DNA of 64,000 nucleotides from Actinomadura sp. HBU206391 (lineage in GTDB: Bacteria > Actinomycetota > Actinomycetes > Streptosporangiales > Streptosporangiaceae), in NCBI RefSeq assembly GCF_014323665.1, contig NZ_JABVEB010000014.1, positions 1-64,000 of the forward strand, read 5' to 3'. This document shows, in pieces, positions 33,312 through 43,229 of the stretch. Within the stretch, counting starts at the first letter, position 1; every line of letters starts with the position of its first letter. The position numbers and the translations under genes are program-made. The notes beneath the pieces are model-generated. The model was not told the origin of the DNA and did no database searches. It saw only the letters and a list, made by a program, of their open reading frames with translations.

Positions 33312-33488
33312 GAGCCTAAGGGGGTTGGGAGGGACGTCGGAGTCGACTCTCGTCCGATCCACCCCATTCGCGCAACCGGAACGCCTGGTCCGGCACAGAT
33401 TTCGTTACTCCGGTGAGGCAACAAGTCACGTAATGAAATGAAATGCCGCCCAGCCGCCGCCCTCGATCAGGTCCGTACGATCAAGGCC

Positions 33489-34022
33489 ATGACTTACTTG
33501 GGGTCTCTCGGGCCCGACGAGCCGGTGGTGCACCCCGACGCGTGGATCGCGCCGGGCGCCGTGGTCGTCGGCAAGGTGACGCTCGGCCGAGCGGCGAACG
33601 TCTGGTACGGATCGGTGCTGCGCGGCGACGACGAGGAGATCGTGGTCGGCGAGGAGTGCAACATCCAGGATCTCTGCTGTCTGCACTCCGACCCCGGCCA
33701 GCCGGCGATCCTCGAGGACCGCGTGAGCCTCGGGCACAAGGCGATGGTGCACGGAGCGTACGTCGAGAGGGGCTCGCTCATCGGCATCGGGGCCATCGTG
33801 CTGGGCGGCGCGCGCATCGGCGCGGGCTCGCTGATCGCCGCGGGCGCGGTGGTCGGGCCGGGTAAGCAGATCCCGTCCGGTGTTCTCGTGGCCGGCGTCC
33901 CCGGCCGGATCGTCCGCGAGCTGACGCAGGGCGACCGTGCCGTCATGGAGCACACGCCGGACAGTTATGTGGCGAAAGCACGGCGGCACCAATCCGCACA
34001 ATGGCGGTCTCACCAGGACTGA
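33489..34022 (+). CDS. Gamma-class carbonic anhydrase-like protein
   Basis: A 177-residue left-handed beta-helix protein of hexapeptide repeats (e.g. VVVGKVTLGRAANVWYGSVL, IGIGAIVLGGARIGAGSLI). The metal His positions of gamma carbonic anhydrases are present in LHSD, LGHKAMVHG. The ATG at 33489 begins right before TYLG, as in relatives. It interconverts CO2 and bicarbonate, or is inactive as in some paralogues. It precedes the EccA-like gene by 70 bp. Confidence 0.88.
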   Translation: MTYLGSLGPDEPVVHPDAWIAPGAVVVGKVTLGRAANVWYGSVLRGDDEEIVVGEECNIQDLCCLHSDPGQPAILEDRVSLGHKAMVHGAYVERGSLIGIGAIVLGGARIGAGSLIAAGAVVGPGKQIPSGVLVAGVPGRIVRELTQGDRAVMEHTPDSYVAKARRHQSAQWRSHQD

Positions 34023-34092
34023 TACCGATTTACGTGGCCACCGGCCATGTGATCGGAGTGAGATCCGTCCGTCCGACAACTACGATGACGGC

Positions 34093-37000
34093 GTGGTGTG
34101 GGGACCGGGCTACGTCGGCGCGCCGCCGCAGAGCCCCCCGATGGCTCAGGATCCATTCACGGCGGCGGAGCGCGACACGCATGCGATGGTGACCGCCGGC
34201 TGGTGGTCGTCGGCGCCTCCGCAACAGCGCCAGCACTCGATCGCGGGGCGCGTTCTCGTGCTGCCCGACGGCACGTCATGGCTGTTCGGCGCGTGGGCCC
34301 GCTGGTACCGCTGGCACCCGTCGGACGGCCAGTGGTACCTCTGCCCGCCGCCGCAGGCGACCGCCACGCGCATGTCGGCGCGCCCCGCGCAGGCCGGCCA
34401 GGTCCCTGGCCTGCCGGCGCACGTGGTGCCGGCCGGGCCCGACTTCAGCTTCGACGCGCCAACACCGCTCCCCTTCGTCGGTCACGACCTCTCGGCCGAG
34501 CTCACCGCCCGCATCCGGGCGACCGTGGAGTCCGCCGCGCAGCTGCCGGCGGCGGAGTACCCGCACTGGTGGAAGCTGTTCTCCTCGTCGGCGCCCAGCA
34601 CCGTCGCGCTGGCCTGGGGCGTCATGCTGTGGTGCGCGGCCGCGCCGGCGTTCGACTCCCGCCTCGACGAGCAGATGCTCGGCCTCTGGTCCCCTTACCG
34701 CGCCAAGCCGCTGCCCACGGTCGACGGCCCGCGCTGGCTGACCCCGCCGCCGCTCGAGGCACTGGTCGGGCTCTACTCCGAGCGACTGCGCGCCGATCGG
34801 GTCGACGCGGCGGTCGTGGTGCTCCGCACCATGTGGGCGATAGCCAGCGCGCTCCGCGAAGACGTACGCTTCCGCGCCCGCGCGGACGCACTCCTCGCCA
34901 TCCTCGGCTCGACCCTCAACAACCCGACCGTCGACTACGGCGCGCTGCCGTACGGAGACCAGGCCCTCGTCCAGCAGTGGCTGACCCGCTGCCCGCCCCA
35001 TCTCGCGCCGGCGCTGCGGATGGAGAGCTCGCCGGGCGATCATTTCCGGCACTCCTACTACGCGCTCGCGCACGCCATCGCCCAGGTCTCCGGTGACTCC
35101 GCCGAACCGGCCTACATGGAGCCGCGTCTGGTGGCCGCCGCGCTCATCGCCGCCGACCTCGCGGTGGTGCGGCAGGACGTGGTCGACAAGGTCGTACCGT
35201 GGCTGGACCCTGAGATCCGCTACACCGTGCAGGCCGTGCTCAGCCAGAACGGGCACCCGCTGCGCAGGCTGTGGCCGGTCGACGCCGTGCTTCCCGACCT
35301 GCTGCGCGGCGGTGGCGGCGACGGCAACGAGACCCTCCTGGCCGCGATGTACGGCGTCGATCTGGCATGGTGCCGGCTCGCCGACGGCATCCCGGCGAGA
35401 CCGCGCGGCTTCCCGGTGCCCACCGCGATCATCGCCCAGATCATCGGGGTCCAACGCGCCACGTCCGTCGCCAAGGAGCCGGTCACGCCCGCGCCCGGCA
35501 TCGCACCCGCCGCGTCGCAACACCCGGGCGGCCCGGCTCAACAGGGCGCGGCTCAACAGGGCGCGGCTCAGCCGGGGTGGCCTGGCGGCGACCTGGGCGG
35601 ATCCCCGGGACAGCCGCCGGGCGGGCAACCACCGGGCGGCGCGCCCTGGGGTCAGCCGTGGACGCCCTCGCCCCCCGACCCGAACCCGGGCTGGCAGAGC
35701 CCGTCCGGCGCTCCGCAGGCCGGCGGTCTCTTCGGCGCACCGGATCTGCCCGGTGCGCCGGGCCTGCCGTACGTTCAGCCGCCCGCGCAGGGACCCGCCC
35801 ACGATCCGGGGAACGCCTCCCCGCGCGACTCCCCGTACCAGGCCGAGCAGTCACCGTGGCCAGGGCAGGAGAGGCCGCCCGTGCCACCCGGTGCCGGCGG
35901 CGCACCCGGTGGAGGGCCATCGCCCGGTTGGCCGGGATCGGACCGGCGGGAGCCCGGTGGGAGTGCGGGCCCGCAGTGGCCGGCCGAGGAGCCGCAGGTA
36001 CCCGCGGCCTTCGGCATGCCGGGTGCCGCCCGCCACGAGCAGCAGCCGGGCCCACACCCCGGCCCGCAGCAGGACGAGGCATGGTCGCCGCCCTACGACC
36101 CCGGCCCGGCCGGCGGACGACATGATCGGCCCGGCGGAGCCGCATTCGGAGCCGGTCCGGGCGGTGCACAGTACGAACCACCCGGCATGGGCGGCGCCCC
36201 GTACGGACCCGGTCCGGCCGGTGCACGGTTCGACGCGGGTCCGGGCGGTGCCCCGTACGATCCCGCCCCCGGCAACGCCGAGTACGAACCCGACCCCGGT
36301 GCCGCTCCGTACGGACCCGGCCCCGGCAATACGCCGTACGGGCCCGGTCCTGGCGGTGCGCAGTATGAACCCGGCCCGGGCGCTCCGCCGCATGAGTCCG
36401 GTCCGGGCGGCCCGCCGCATGACTCCGGCCCGGGAGGCGCCCCCTACGGCCCGGGTCCGGTCGGCCGCGCACCAGTGCCCCCGTACGCCGGCCCGGGCGC
36501 CGACGGCGGATCTCCGTACGGTCGGCAGGCGGAGGGATCCGATCCGTCCGAGACCCGGATCGACCACCCGGTCGCCCGGCTTCCCGCGGAGGGCACGGCC
36601 CGGCCGGGCGGCGCGGCGCCGCCTCGCACGCGCGTGTACGGCGGGCCGGAGGAGACGTCACCCGACCGGGGCGAGCCGGAGCGGGCGGCGCCGAACAAGC
36701 CCCCGGCGGTCAAGCCGCCGCCTCCCGGCACCCGGATCATGTCCGAGACCATGATCGGCAGTTTCGACTTCCTGGAGGACACGCCCGCGCCCGCGCAGCC
36801 GGTGCACGAGATCGAGCCGCCCCCGGGGGCCACGGCGCGACCGGTCACCGAGCGGTTCGGCGTGTCGTTCATGTCCGGCGACGAGAACGCGGCCGGGCTG
36901 CTCGACGAACTGCAGCTCACCGCCCGGGCGCTCACCGACCCCGAGTCGACCGCCGCGTCCGCGCCGAGTGTGCTGCTCGTGGGCTCGCCGCACACCGGGC

Positions 37001-38445
37001 AGCGCCGGTTGGCGCGGCTGATCGCTCTCACACTGGCGGACGCGGGGGTGGGCGACGGCGCCATCCGCACCGCCAACGCCGACGATGTCCGCGGCGCCAC
37101 GGCCGAGCGGATGGAGACGGTGCTGGAGCCGGGCGGCCCGGCGCTGTTGTTCGAGCGGTTCGACACGGCGATCCTCGAGTCCGCGGACCCGGCCGCCGCG
37201 ATCGGGGCCGTACGCCGCATGCGGGTTGACCGGCTCAGCGGCACCACCCTGATCGCCACCTGCGAGCCGCGGGCCTACAAGCGGCTGGCTCAGGACCACC
37301 CCGAGCTCATCGAGGTGTTCCGGGTCTTCCGGATGCCCGACCTCACCCGGCTGGACGGCAGGCTGACGCTGCTGCACGTGCTGGCCGACGAGCGCCGGGT
37401 CACGGTCGGCGGCGAGGCCATGGAGGTCGCCGGCGAGGACCTGGCCCGGCTGCGCGGGCCCGGTGAGCTCGTGAACGCGCGTTTGGTGGAGACCTACCTC
37501 GATCAGGCGTGCCAGCGGCACGTCACCCGGGCTGGGGCGACCCGCGACCGGCTGGTGCTGGTCCCCGAGGACTTCGCCGGGGTGGCCGAGGCCATCGAGC
37601 CGGCGCTGCGGCCGCCGGGGGACATCGACACCTTCCTGAACAGGCTCGATCAGATGCTCGGCCTCGACGAGGTCAAGCAGACCGTCGAGGGTCTGGTCGC
37701 CGAGGCGCGGCTGGCCGCTGACCGGGCACATCACGGCCTGCCGTCCGGAAACGCCAGCAGGCATCTGATCTTCCAGGGTCCGCCGGGCACCGGGAAGACC
37801 ACGGTGGCCGGGCTGCTCGGCGGGGTCTACGCGGCGCTCGGCCTGCTCGACTCCGGGCACATCGTCGCCTGCCGGCCGGTGCACCTGGCCGGCCGTGACG
37901 CGGTCGACACCGAGAACCGGGTGGGCGCCATGATCGAGCAGGCGATGGGCGGCGTGCTGCTCATCCAGCAGGCACATCGGCTGGAGCGCTCGCCCGCGGT
38001 GGTGGCCGAGCTCCTGCGGTACATGGAGGAACGGCGCGACAAGTTCATGGTGGTCTGCACCAGCCGGTCCGAGGAGATGGCCTCCTTCCTCGACGCCAAC
38101 CCCGGCTTCCGGGTCGAGTTCGGCACGATCGTGGAGTTCGAGCCGCTGTCGGACCGCGAGCTCGTCCAGCTCTTCCAGCGGCAGGCCGAGCGGGACCTCT
38201 ACATGCTCGATGAGGAACTGCGGGTAGAACTGCTCGCCCGATTCGAGCGGATGCGGGAGCGGGACGACTTCGAGAATGCGCGGACGGTCCGCGCGGTGTT
38301 CGAACAGACCGTCGCGCGGCAGGGCACCCGGCTGGCCGGCGTCAACGTCGACGCCGCGACCGTCGCCCGACTCACCACCCACGATCTCCCCGACTCGACG
38401 CTGGAGCAGATGCTCGGCAACCTGCATCAAGATCCTCATCTGTGA
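34093..38445 (+). CDS. Large EccA-like AAA protein with degenerate ATPase sites
   Basis: 1450 residues from the GTG at 34093 (an ATG at 34141 is an alternative). Residues ~1-470 are a helical domain I do not recognise. Residues ~490-870 are Pro/Gly/Tyr-rich with repeats like GGAPYGPGPGNTPYGPGPGG. Then two AAA-like domains follow. The first, ~960-1130, has a broken P-loop (GSPHTGQRR). The second, ~1180-1440, is CbxX/EccA-like with intact Walker A GPPGTGKTT (1229-1237), but Walker B is LLIQQAH (Q1292-Q1293) instead of the usual IDEA. The arginine-finger segment is NPGFRVEF. It looks like a non-hydrolysing relative of the type VII secretion chaperone EccA. No partner gene is adjacent. Confidence 0.78.
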   Translation: MVWGPGYVGAPPQSPPMAQDPFTAAERDTHAMVTAGWWSSAPPQQRQHSIAGRVLVLPDGTSWLFGAWARWYRWHPSDGQWYLCPPPQATATRMSARPAQAGQVPGLPAHVVPAGPDFSFDAPTPLPFVGHDLSAELTARIRATVESAAQLPAAEYPHWWKLFSSSAPSTVALAWGVMLWCAAAPAFDSRLDEQMLGLWSPYRAKPLPTVDGPRWLTPPPLEALVGLYSERLRADRVDAAVVVLRTMWAIASALREDVRFRARADALLAILGSTLNNPTVDYGALPYGDQALVQQWLTRCPPHLAPALRMESSPGDHFRHSYYALAHAIAQVSGDSAEPAYMEPRLVAAALIAADLAVVRQDVVDKVVPWLDPEIRYTVQAVLSQNGHPLRRLWPVDAVLPDLLRGGGGDGNETLLAAMYGVDLAWCRLADGIPARPRGFPVPTAIIAQIIGVQRATSVAKEPVTPAPGIAPAASQHPGGPAQQGAAQQGAAQPGWPGGDLGGSPGQPPGGQPPGGAPWGQPWTPSPPDPNPGWQSPSGAPQAGGLFGAPDLPGAPGLPYVQPPAQGPAHDPGNASPRDSPYQAEQSPWPGQERPPVPPGAGGAPGGGPSPGWPGSDRREPGGSAGPQWPAEEPQVPAAFGMPGAARHEQQPGPHPGPQQDEAWSPPYDPGPAGGRHDRPGGAAFGAGPGGAQYEPPGMGGAPYGPGPAGARFDAGPGGAPYDPAPGNAEYEPDPGAAPYGPGPGNTPYGPGPGGAQYEPGPGAPPHESGPGGPPHDSGPGGAPYGPGPVGRAPVPPYAGPGADGGSPYGRQAEGSDPSETRIDHPVARLPAEGTARPGGAAPPRTRVYGGPEETSPDRGEPERAAPNKPPAVKPPPPGTRIMSETMIGSFDFLEDTPAPAQPVHEIEPPPGATARPVTERFGVSFMSGDENAAGLLDELQLTARALTDPESTAASAPSVLLVGSPHTGQRRLARLIALTLADAGVGDGAIRTANADDVRGATAERMETVLEPGGPALLFERFDTAILESADPAAAIGAVRRMRVDRLSGTTLIATCEPRAYKRLAQDHPELIEVFRVFRMPDLTRLDGRLTLLHVLADERRVTVGGEAMEVAGEDLARLRGPGELVNARLVETYLDQACQRHVTRAGATRDRLVLVPEDFAGVAEAIEPALRPPGDIDTFLNRLDQMLGLDEVKQTVEGLVAEARLAADRAHHGLPSGNASRHLIFQGPPGTGKTTVAGLLGGVYAALGLLDSGHIVACRPVHLAGRDAVDTENRVGAMIEQAMGGVLLIQQAHRLERSPAVVAELLRYMEERRDKFMVVCTSRSEEMASFLDANPGFRVEFGTIVEFEPLSDRELVQLFQRQAERDLYMLDEELRVELLARFERMRERDDFENARTVRAVFEQTVARQGTRLAGVNVDAATVARLTTHDLPDSTLEQMLGNLHQDPHL

Positions 38446-38586
38446 CTCTGCGTAGGCATATGGTTCGCCTCACGGGGAAGACCACCTCGGAGAGTGGCCA
38501 CCGAATGGTTCTCTTGGGCCATGCGCCGCGAGATGGGTGAAGCGTAATCTCATCAGTGGTGTGGGGAATGAACGGAGGTGGACGCG

Positions 38587-38763
38587 GTGCGCCAGCAGTA
38601 TCTTGATCTGCGCGTCCACGACCGTGTTGCGCTGGACGAAATCGAGCTCTACTCCGAGATCCTGAGCGCCGTGGCAAAGGCCGAGCGGCCGCTGACCACG
38701 GCGGAGATCGACCTGGTCCTCGGGGTGCGTCCCGCAGCCAGTCGTCGCGAGTTGACGCCCTAG
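38587..38763 (+). CDS. Small conserved actinobacterial protein
   Basis: 58 residues from a GTG with GGAGG 8 bases upstream. It is compact and helical: a Leu/Ile-rich segment (VALDEIELYSEILSAVAKAE) and a RPLTTAEIDLVLGV end. It has no signal or membrane segment. It resembles small orphan proteins seen across actinomycetes; the function is unknown. Confidence 0.6.
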   Translation: MRQQYLDLRVHDRVALDEIELYSEILSAVAKAERPLTTAEIDLVLGVRPAASRRELTP

Positions 38764-38817
38764 CAGGATGGTGTCCGCCGGGGGGCGACCGTCAGAGTCG
38801 CTCCCCGTCCCTCCGCC

Positions 38818-39024
38818 TCACGCGGGTTCGGTGTCGTAGCCGGCCTCGTCGATCGCGGCCCGCAGCACGGCGTCATCCAGCTCCTCGCCACGCACCGTCA
38901 CCCGTTTGGCGTCGACGTCGACGACCACCTCGCGCACGCCGGCCACCCGGCCGACCTCGCCGCTGATGGCGCTGACGCAGTGGCCACAGCTGATCGCCGG
39001 GACTGTGAAAGTAATCTCACTCAA
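38818..39024 (-). CDS. Copper chaperone/HMA-domain protein
   Basis: A 68-residue heavy-metal-associated domain. The start is a TTG with AAAGG upstream, giving MSEITFTVPAISCGHC. The CGHC motif (residues 13-16) is the copper-binding CxxC of CopZ-type chaperones, and the beta-alpha-beta core follows (EVVVDVDAKRVTVRG). It would carry Cu+ to an exporter or repressor; neither is visible nearby. Confidence 0.88.
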   Translation of the reverse strand: MSEITFTVPAISCGHCVSAISGEVGRVAGVREVVVDVDAKRVTVRGEELDDAVLRAAIDEAGYDTEPA

Positions 39025-39366
39025 CGCGGGAGCCTTTACTCCTGTGCGAACTCGGATGCGCGCCGAGCCTATACCCGGGCACGCGGGAGTCGCCGGTGCC
39101 CGGGCGGCGTCGCCGGGCCCCGTCGGGGGCGCAGCCGCCTGATCGCCCCGCTCCTGTGGTGGCTCTGAGCGTCCGGCCGCGTCACGGTGCCGTCGCCGGC
39201 CGGTGCGCAACGGGACGACCCCCCGGGAGCGCGAGCTTCATGATCTTGGGCGACCATGGGGGTGAGAGGGGACCGACGGCTCGGCGAAGCCGACGTGAAG
39301 GTGTTCTTTACGTCCGATAGCGCCTACGATCCTCACCGGACCATTCCCGCACATCAGGAGTACGAC

Positions 39367-39984
39367 GTGCGCTTGCGTCTCACACCACGTGAGGACAGCT
39401 TCTACGGCATGTTCGCCGACTCGGCGAACAATCTGGTCACCGCAGCCAGCCTGCTCGTGGAACTCATCAGCGATGGCGCTGACCGCGAGGCCGTCGCGGA
39501 GAAGATGCGCGCCTGCGAGCATGCGGGTGACGAGTGCACTCATGCCATCATGCGCCGGCTGAACGAATCCTTCATCACGCCGTTCGACCGGGAGGACATA
39601 TACAACCTCGCCTCGCTGCTCGACGACGTGATGGACGAGATGGAGGAGGCGGCCGATCTGGTCGTCCTCTACAAGATAGAGACGTTTCCGAAGGACATCG
39701 TCAAGATGGTGGAGGTGCTCGAGCGGGCCGCGGAGCTGACCGCCGAGGCGATGCCCCGGCTGCGCTCGATGAAGGAACTCAACGAGTACTGGATCGAGAT
39801 CAACCGGCTCGAGAACCAGGGCGACCAGATCTACCGGAAGCTGCTGGCCCACCTGTTCAGCGGCGAGTACGACGCGCTGACCGTGATGAAGCTCAAGGAG
39901 GTCATCGATCGCCTCGAAGAGGCCGCCGACGCCTTCGAGCATGTCGCCAACACCGTTGAGACCATCGCGGTCAAGGAATCATGA
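39367..39984 (+). CDS. DUF47 (PhoU-like) protein of the Pit phosphate system
   Basis: 205 residues; the GTG at 39367 has AGGAG at 6-base spacing. It is all-helical with PhoU-like metal-binding Asp/Glu clusters (RACEHAGDECTHAIM, FDREDIYNLASLLDDVMDEM). In bacteria this family is encoded directly before Pit phosphate permeases and probably regulates them. It overlaps the permease start by 4 bp (ATGA). Confidence 0.88.
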   Translation: MRLRLTPREDSFYGMFADSANNLVTAASLLVELISDGADREAVAEKMRACEHAGDECTHAIMRRLNESFITPFDREDIYNLASLLDDVMDEMEEAADLVVLYKIETFPKDIVKMVEVLERAAELTAEAMPRLRSMKELNEYWIEINRLENQGDQIYRKLLAHLFSGEYDALTVMKLKEVIDRLEEAADAFEHVANTVETIAVKES

Positions 39985-41126
39985 GCACGGTACAAGAGCG
40001 AAGTCCGCAGGTCCGCGAGGAGCCACCGCCACTGGTGTCGCCTTCGATCGTGCGGCGGCTCATGGTCATCGGTGTGCCGGCCGTCCTCATGGCGCTGGTC
40101 GGGATCTGGCTCCTCGGCCGGCTGGTGGGCACCGAACTGGCCGTGCTCATCACCGTCGTGGTGATCGCGCTGATCTTCGATTACACGAACGGGTTCCACG
40201 ACGCCGCCAACGCGATCGCCACGTCGGTCTCCACCCGGGCCCTGACCCCCCGGGTGGCGCTGATCATGGCGGCGGTGATGAATCTCCTGGGGGCCCTGCT
40301 CGGCACCGAGGTCGCCAAGACCGTCAGCGAGGTCATCACACCGCCGACGGGTCTGCACGGGCTGACGGTCGTGGGCGCCGGCGTTCTCGGAGCGATCACC
40401 TGGAACCTCATCACCTGGTACTTCGGGCTTCCGTCCTCGTCGTCCCACGCTCTGATCGGTGGAGCGGTCGGCGCCGGCCTGGCCTCGGCGTCCGACGTGA
40501 ACTGGGACAAGGTCGTCGACAAGGTCGCCATTCCGATGGTGATCTCACCGCTGGTGGGGTTCGGCGTCGCCTACCTGGTGATGGTGGCGATCCTGTGGAT
40601 CTTCCGGCGGTCACAGCCGGGCCGGATAAGCCGCCGGTTCCGCATCGCGCAGTCGCTCTCCGCGGCCTCCATGGCGCTCGGGCACGGACTGCAGGACGCC
40701 CAGAAGACGATGGGCATCATCGTGCTCGCGCTCGTCACGACCGGTCACCACACGCAGGGCGGCGGCGTTCCGCTGTGGGTCGTCCTGGTGTGCGCGGGCG
40801 CGTTGTCGGCGGGCACCTACGCCGGTGGCTGGCGGATCATGCGCACGCTCGGCCGGAAGGTCATCGAGCTCGATCCGCCGAAGGGCTTCGCCGCCGAGCT
40901 GACGGCGTCGGCCGTGCTGTACTCGACGGCCTTCATCTGGCACGCCCCCATCTCCACGACGCACACGATCACTTCGGCGATCATGGGTGTCGGGGCGACC
41001 AAGCGGCTGTCGGCCGTCCGCTGGGGAGTGGCCGGCGGCATCATCATGGCCTGGGTGCTGACCATCCCGATGGCGGGCCTGGTGGCGGCCCTCGCCTACA
41101 CCGTGGTTCATTTCTTCGGGGCCTGA
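39981..41126 (+). CDS. pit: Low-affinity inorganic phosphate transporter (Pit)
   Basis: A 381-residue membrane protein with about ten helices, importing phosphate, often as a metal-phosphate complex, with protons. Family signatures are the N-terminal DYTNGFHDAANAIATSVSTR and the C-terminal GHGLQDAQKTMGII. Translation is coupled to the DUF47 gene. It faces the pst operon (convergent), so low- and high-affinity phosphate uptake genes are side by side. A repeat-rich 154-bp spacer separates them. Confidence 0.92.
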   Translation: MSTVQERSPQVREEPPPLVSPSIVRRLMVIGVPAVLMALVGIWLLGRLVGTELAVLITVVVIALIFDYTNGFHDAANAIATSVSTRALTPRVALIMAAVMNLLGALLGTEVAKTVSEVITPPTGLHGLTVVGAGVLGAITWNLITWYFGLPSSSSHALIGGAVGAGLASASDVNWDKVVDKVAIPMVISPLVGFGVAYLVMVAILWIFRRSQPGRISRRFRIAQSLSAASMALGHGLQDAQKTMGIIVLALVTTGHHTQGGGVPLWVVLVCAGALSAGTYAGGWRIMRTLGRKVIELDPPKGFAAELTASAVLYSTAFIWHAPISTTHTITSAIMGVGATKRLSAVRWGVAGGIIMAWVLTIPMAGLVAALAYTVVHFFGA

Positions 41127-41231
41127 ACACCCGCCCAGGAAGATCGCCCCAGAACACCGGCCCAGGCAGATCGGCCCCAGGAAGCGGTAGGGGCCGTGCG
41201 GCTCTGCGGGGTCGGGCGGAGTCGAGCGCGC

Positions 41232-41259
41232 CCTGGCGCCCCGCGCTGGGGGCGCCAGG
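41232..41259. terminator. hairpin between convergent pit and pstB
   Basis: CCTGGCGCCCC (41232-41242) pairs perfectly with 41249-41259. It could end transcription from both sides. Just before it, at 41126-41180, two imperfect ~27-bp tandem copies (AACACCCGCCCAGGAAGATC type) lie in the same spacer. Confidence 0.65.
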
Positions 41260-41280
41260 CGGCCGGGCGCCGGGCACTCT

Positions 41281-42057
41281 CTAGCCGAACCGACCGGTGA
41301 TGTAGTCCTCGGTGGCCTTCTCCACCGGGTTGGTGAAGATCTTGCTGGTGTCGTCGATCTCGATGAGCCGGCCGGGCTTGCCGGTGCCCGCGATGTTGAA
41401 GAACGCCGTGCGGTCGCTCACCCGGGCGGCCTGCTGCATGTTGTGCGTGACGATCACGATGGTGTACTGCTCTTTGAGCTTGGCGATCAGGTCCTCGATC
41501 GCCAGCGTCGAGATCGGGTCGAGCGCCGAGCACGGCTCGTCCATCAGCAGCACCTGCGGCTCGACGGCGATCGCCCGCGCGATGCACAGCCGCTGCTGCT
41601 GACCGCCGGACAGGCCCGCGCCGGGGCGGCTCAGCCGGTCCTTGACCTCGTTCCACAGGTTCGCGCCCCGCAGTGACCGCTCGACGATCTCGTCGAGCCG
41701 GCCCTTGCCCCGCACGCCGTTGAGCTTGAGCCCGGAGGCCACGTTGTCGTAGATCGACATGGTCGGGAACGGGTTCGGGCGCTGGAAGACCATGCCGACG
41801 ACCCGCCGCACCGCCACCGGGTCGACGTCGGAGCCGTACAGGTCCTCGCTGTCGAGGAGCACCTTGCCCTCTACCCGGGCGCTGGGGATGACCTCGTGCA
41901 TTCGGTTGAGGGTCCGAAGGAACGTGGACTTGCCGCAACCCGAGGGGCCGATGAACGCGGTGACCGAACGCGGCTCGACGGACATGGAGATGTCCTCGAT
42001 GGCATGGGTCTGGCCGTAGTAAGCATGGAGTCCGGAGACTTCGATCCGCTTGGCCAT
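41281..42057 (-). CDS. pstB: Phosphate ABC transporter ATP-binding protein PstB
   Basis: The 258-residue ATPase of the high-affinity phosphate importer. Motifs are GPSGCGKST (Walker A), the PstB-type signature [30 protein letters not shown] (Walker B) and [11 protein letters not shown]. The ATG at 42057 starts the family-typical [13 protein letters not shown]. It is the last gene of pstS-pstC-(mini-ORFs)-pstA-pstB. Confidence 0.95.
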   Translation of the reverse strand: MAKRIEVSGLHAYYGQTHAIEDISMSVEPRSVTAFIGPSGCGKSTFLRTLNRMHEVIPSARVEGKVLLDSEDLYGSDVDPVAVRRVVGMVFQRPNPFPTMSIYDNVASGLKLNGVRGKGRLDEIVERSLRGANLWNEVKDRLSRPGAGLSGGQQQRLCIARAIAVEPQVLLMDEPCSALDPISTLAIEDLIAKLKEQYTIVIVTHNMQQAARVSDRTAFFNIAGTGKPGRLIEIDDTSKIFTNPVEKATEDYITGRFG

Positions 42058-42121
42058 GGTGCTGGTTACTCCTATCGGGGGGCTTCGCTGTTCAGCGGGC
42101 TGTCGAGCCACGGGCTGTCGG

Positions 42122-43021
42122 TCAACGGGCGGTGGGCCTGCGCATCCGCGCGATCAGTCGTGCCGTCAGGTTGAGCGCCATGATGATGAGGATCAGGGTG
42201 AGGGCCGCCGTCCAGGCGCGCGCGATGGCCGTGTCGTTGGGCTGGCCCGCCTGGTCCCAGATGAACAGCGGCAGCGCCATCTGCGGGCCGCTGAACGGGT
42301 TCATGTTGATCGAGTTCGTCACGAAGACGAGCAGCAGCAGCGGTGCGGTCTCGCCCATGACCCGGGCGACGGCCAGCATGACGCCGCTCACGATGCCGCT
42401 GAACGCGGTCGGCAGCACCACGAAGCAGATCGTCCGCCAGCGCGGGACGCCCAGCGCGAACGCCGCCTCGCGGAGCTCGTTCGGCACGAGCTTGAGCATC
42501 TCCTCGGCCGACCGGACGACCGTGGGAAGCATGAGGATCGCCAGGGCCAGCGCCCCCGCGAAGCCCGAGTAGCTGAAGCCGAGCAGCAACAGCCAGAAGG
42601 CCAGGATGAACAGGCCGGCCACGATCGAGGGGACGCCGGTCATGACGTCGACGAAGAAGCTGATCGTGCGGGCCAGCCGGCGGTCCTGTCCGTACTCCAC
42701 CAGGTAGACGGCGGTGAGGATGCCGATCGGCACGGCCATCACACTGGTCATCAGCACCTGTTCGAGGGTGCCGATGATGGCGTGATAGGCGCCTCCGCCG
42801 GCGTCGCGCGGACCGATGCCGTTCTGCGAGAACGCGAAGAAGTCCGCGTCGAATCGGCCCAGCCCGTTCTTGATCACCATCCACAGCACTGAGACCAGCG
42901 GGATGACGGCGAGCGCGAAGGCCAGGTACACCAGGACCTGAACGAGCCGGTCCTTGACCTTGCGCCCCAGGGACACGGAGGTGAGGCTCGTCGGCGCGGA
43001 ACCGCGGGTCGTAACGGACAT
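42122..43021 (-). CDS. pstA: Phosphate ABC transporter permease PstA
   Basis: 299 residues with six membrane helices and the ABC permease EAA loop ([20 protein letters not shown]). It forms the channel with PstC. The start ATG at 43021 overlaps the stop of the preceding 34-residue mini-ORF (TGATG), with AGGAG 9 bases upstream. In most genomes pstA follows pstC directly; here two mini-ORFs intervene. Confidence 0.95.
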   Translation of the reverse strand: MSVTTRGSAPTSLTSVSLGRKVKDRLVQVLVYLAFALAVIPLVSVLWMVIKNGLGRFDADFFAFSQNGIGPRDAGGGAYHAIIGTLEQVLMTSVMAVPIGILTAVYLVEYGQDRRLARTISFFVDVMTGVPSIVAGLFILAFWLLLLGFSYSGFAGALALAILMLPTVVRSAEEMLKLVPNELREAAFALGVPRWRTICFVVLPTAFSGIVSGVMLAVARVMGETAPLLLLVFVTNSINMNPFSGPQMALPLFIWDQAGQPNDTAIARAWTAALTLILIIMALNLTARLIARMRRPTAR

Positions 43022-43125
43022 CACACGAACTCCTGCTCGATGGTCGCAACGTGTTCTTCGCTCGCTGCGCGGACGGCCGGAAGCGACGCTGCGCGTGAGT
43101 TCGGCCGGCCGCTCCGCTCGCTCAT
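43021..43125 (-). CDS. 34-residue mini-ORF, copy 2 (before pstA)
   Basis: It begins MSERSGRPNSRAASLPAVRA and ends ATIEQEFV. It is exactly identical to the mini-ORF before it, because both lie in a 104-bp tandem duplication. Start and stop both form TGATG overlaps with neighbours, so ribosomes could pass through the series. The SER/Arg/Ala-rich composition resembles actinobacterial GAGCGAGCG-type repeat sequence more than a known protein. Whether a peptide is made or only coupling matters is open. Confidence 0.5.
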   Translation of the reverse strand: MSERSGRPNSRAASLPAVRAASEEHVATIEQEFV

Positions 43126-43229
43126 CACACGAACTCCTGCTCGATGGTCGCAACGTGTTCTTCGCTCGCTGCGCGGACGGCCGGAAGCGACGCTGCGCGT
43201 GAGTTCGGCCGGCCGCTCCGCTCGCTCAT
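43125..43229 (-). CDS. 34-residue mini-ORF, copy 1 (after pstC)
   Basis: It starts at the ATG that shares its A with the pstC stop (TGATG at 43227-43231), with AAGGAG of the pstC end as ribosome site. Sequence and properties are identical to copy 2. The last residues (EFV) match the last three of PstC because the repeat boundary lies in the pstC 3' end, suggesting that the copy arose from that end. Confidence 0.5.
   Translation of the reverse strand: MSERSGRPNSRAASLPAVRAASEEHVATIEQEFV

Noticed and set aside
35093-36754. 553-codon second-frame ORF in the EccA-like gene
   Set aside because: Arg/Pro-rich product from the repetitive Gly/Pro region read out of frame.
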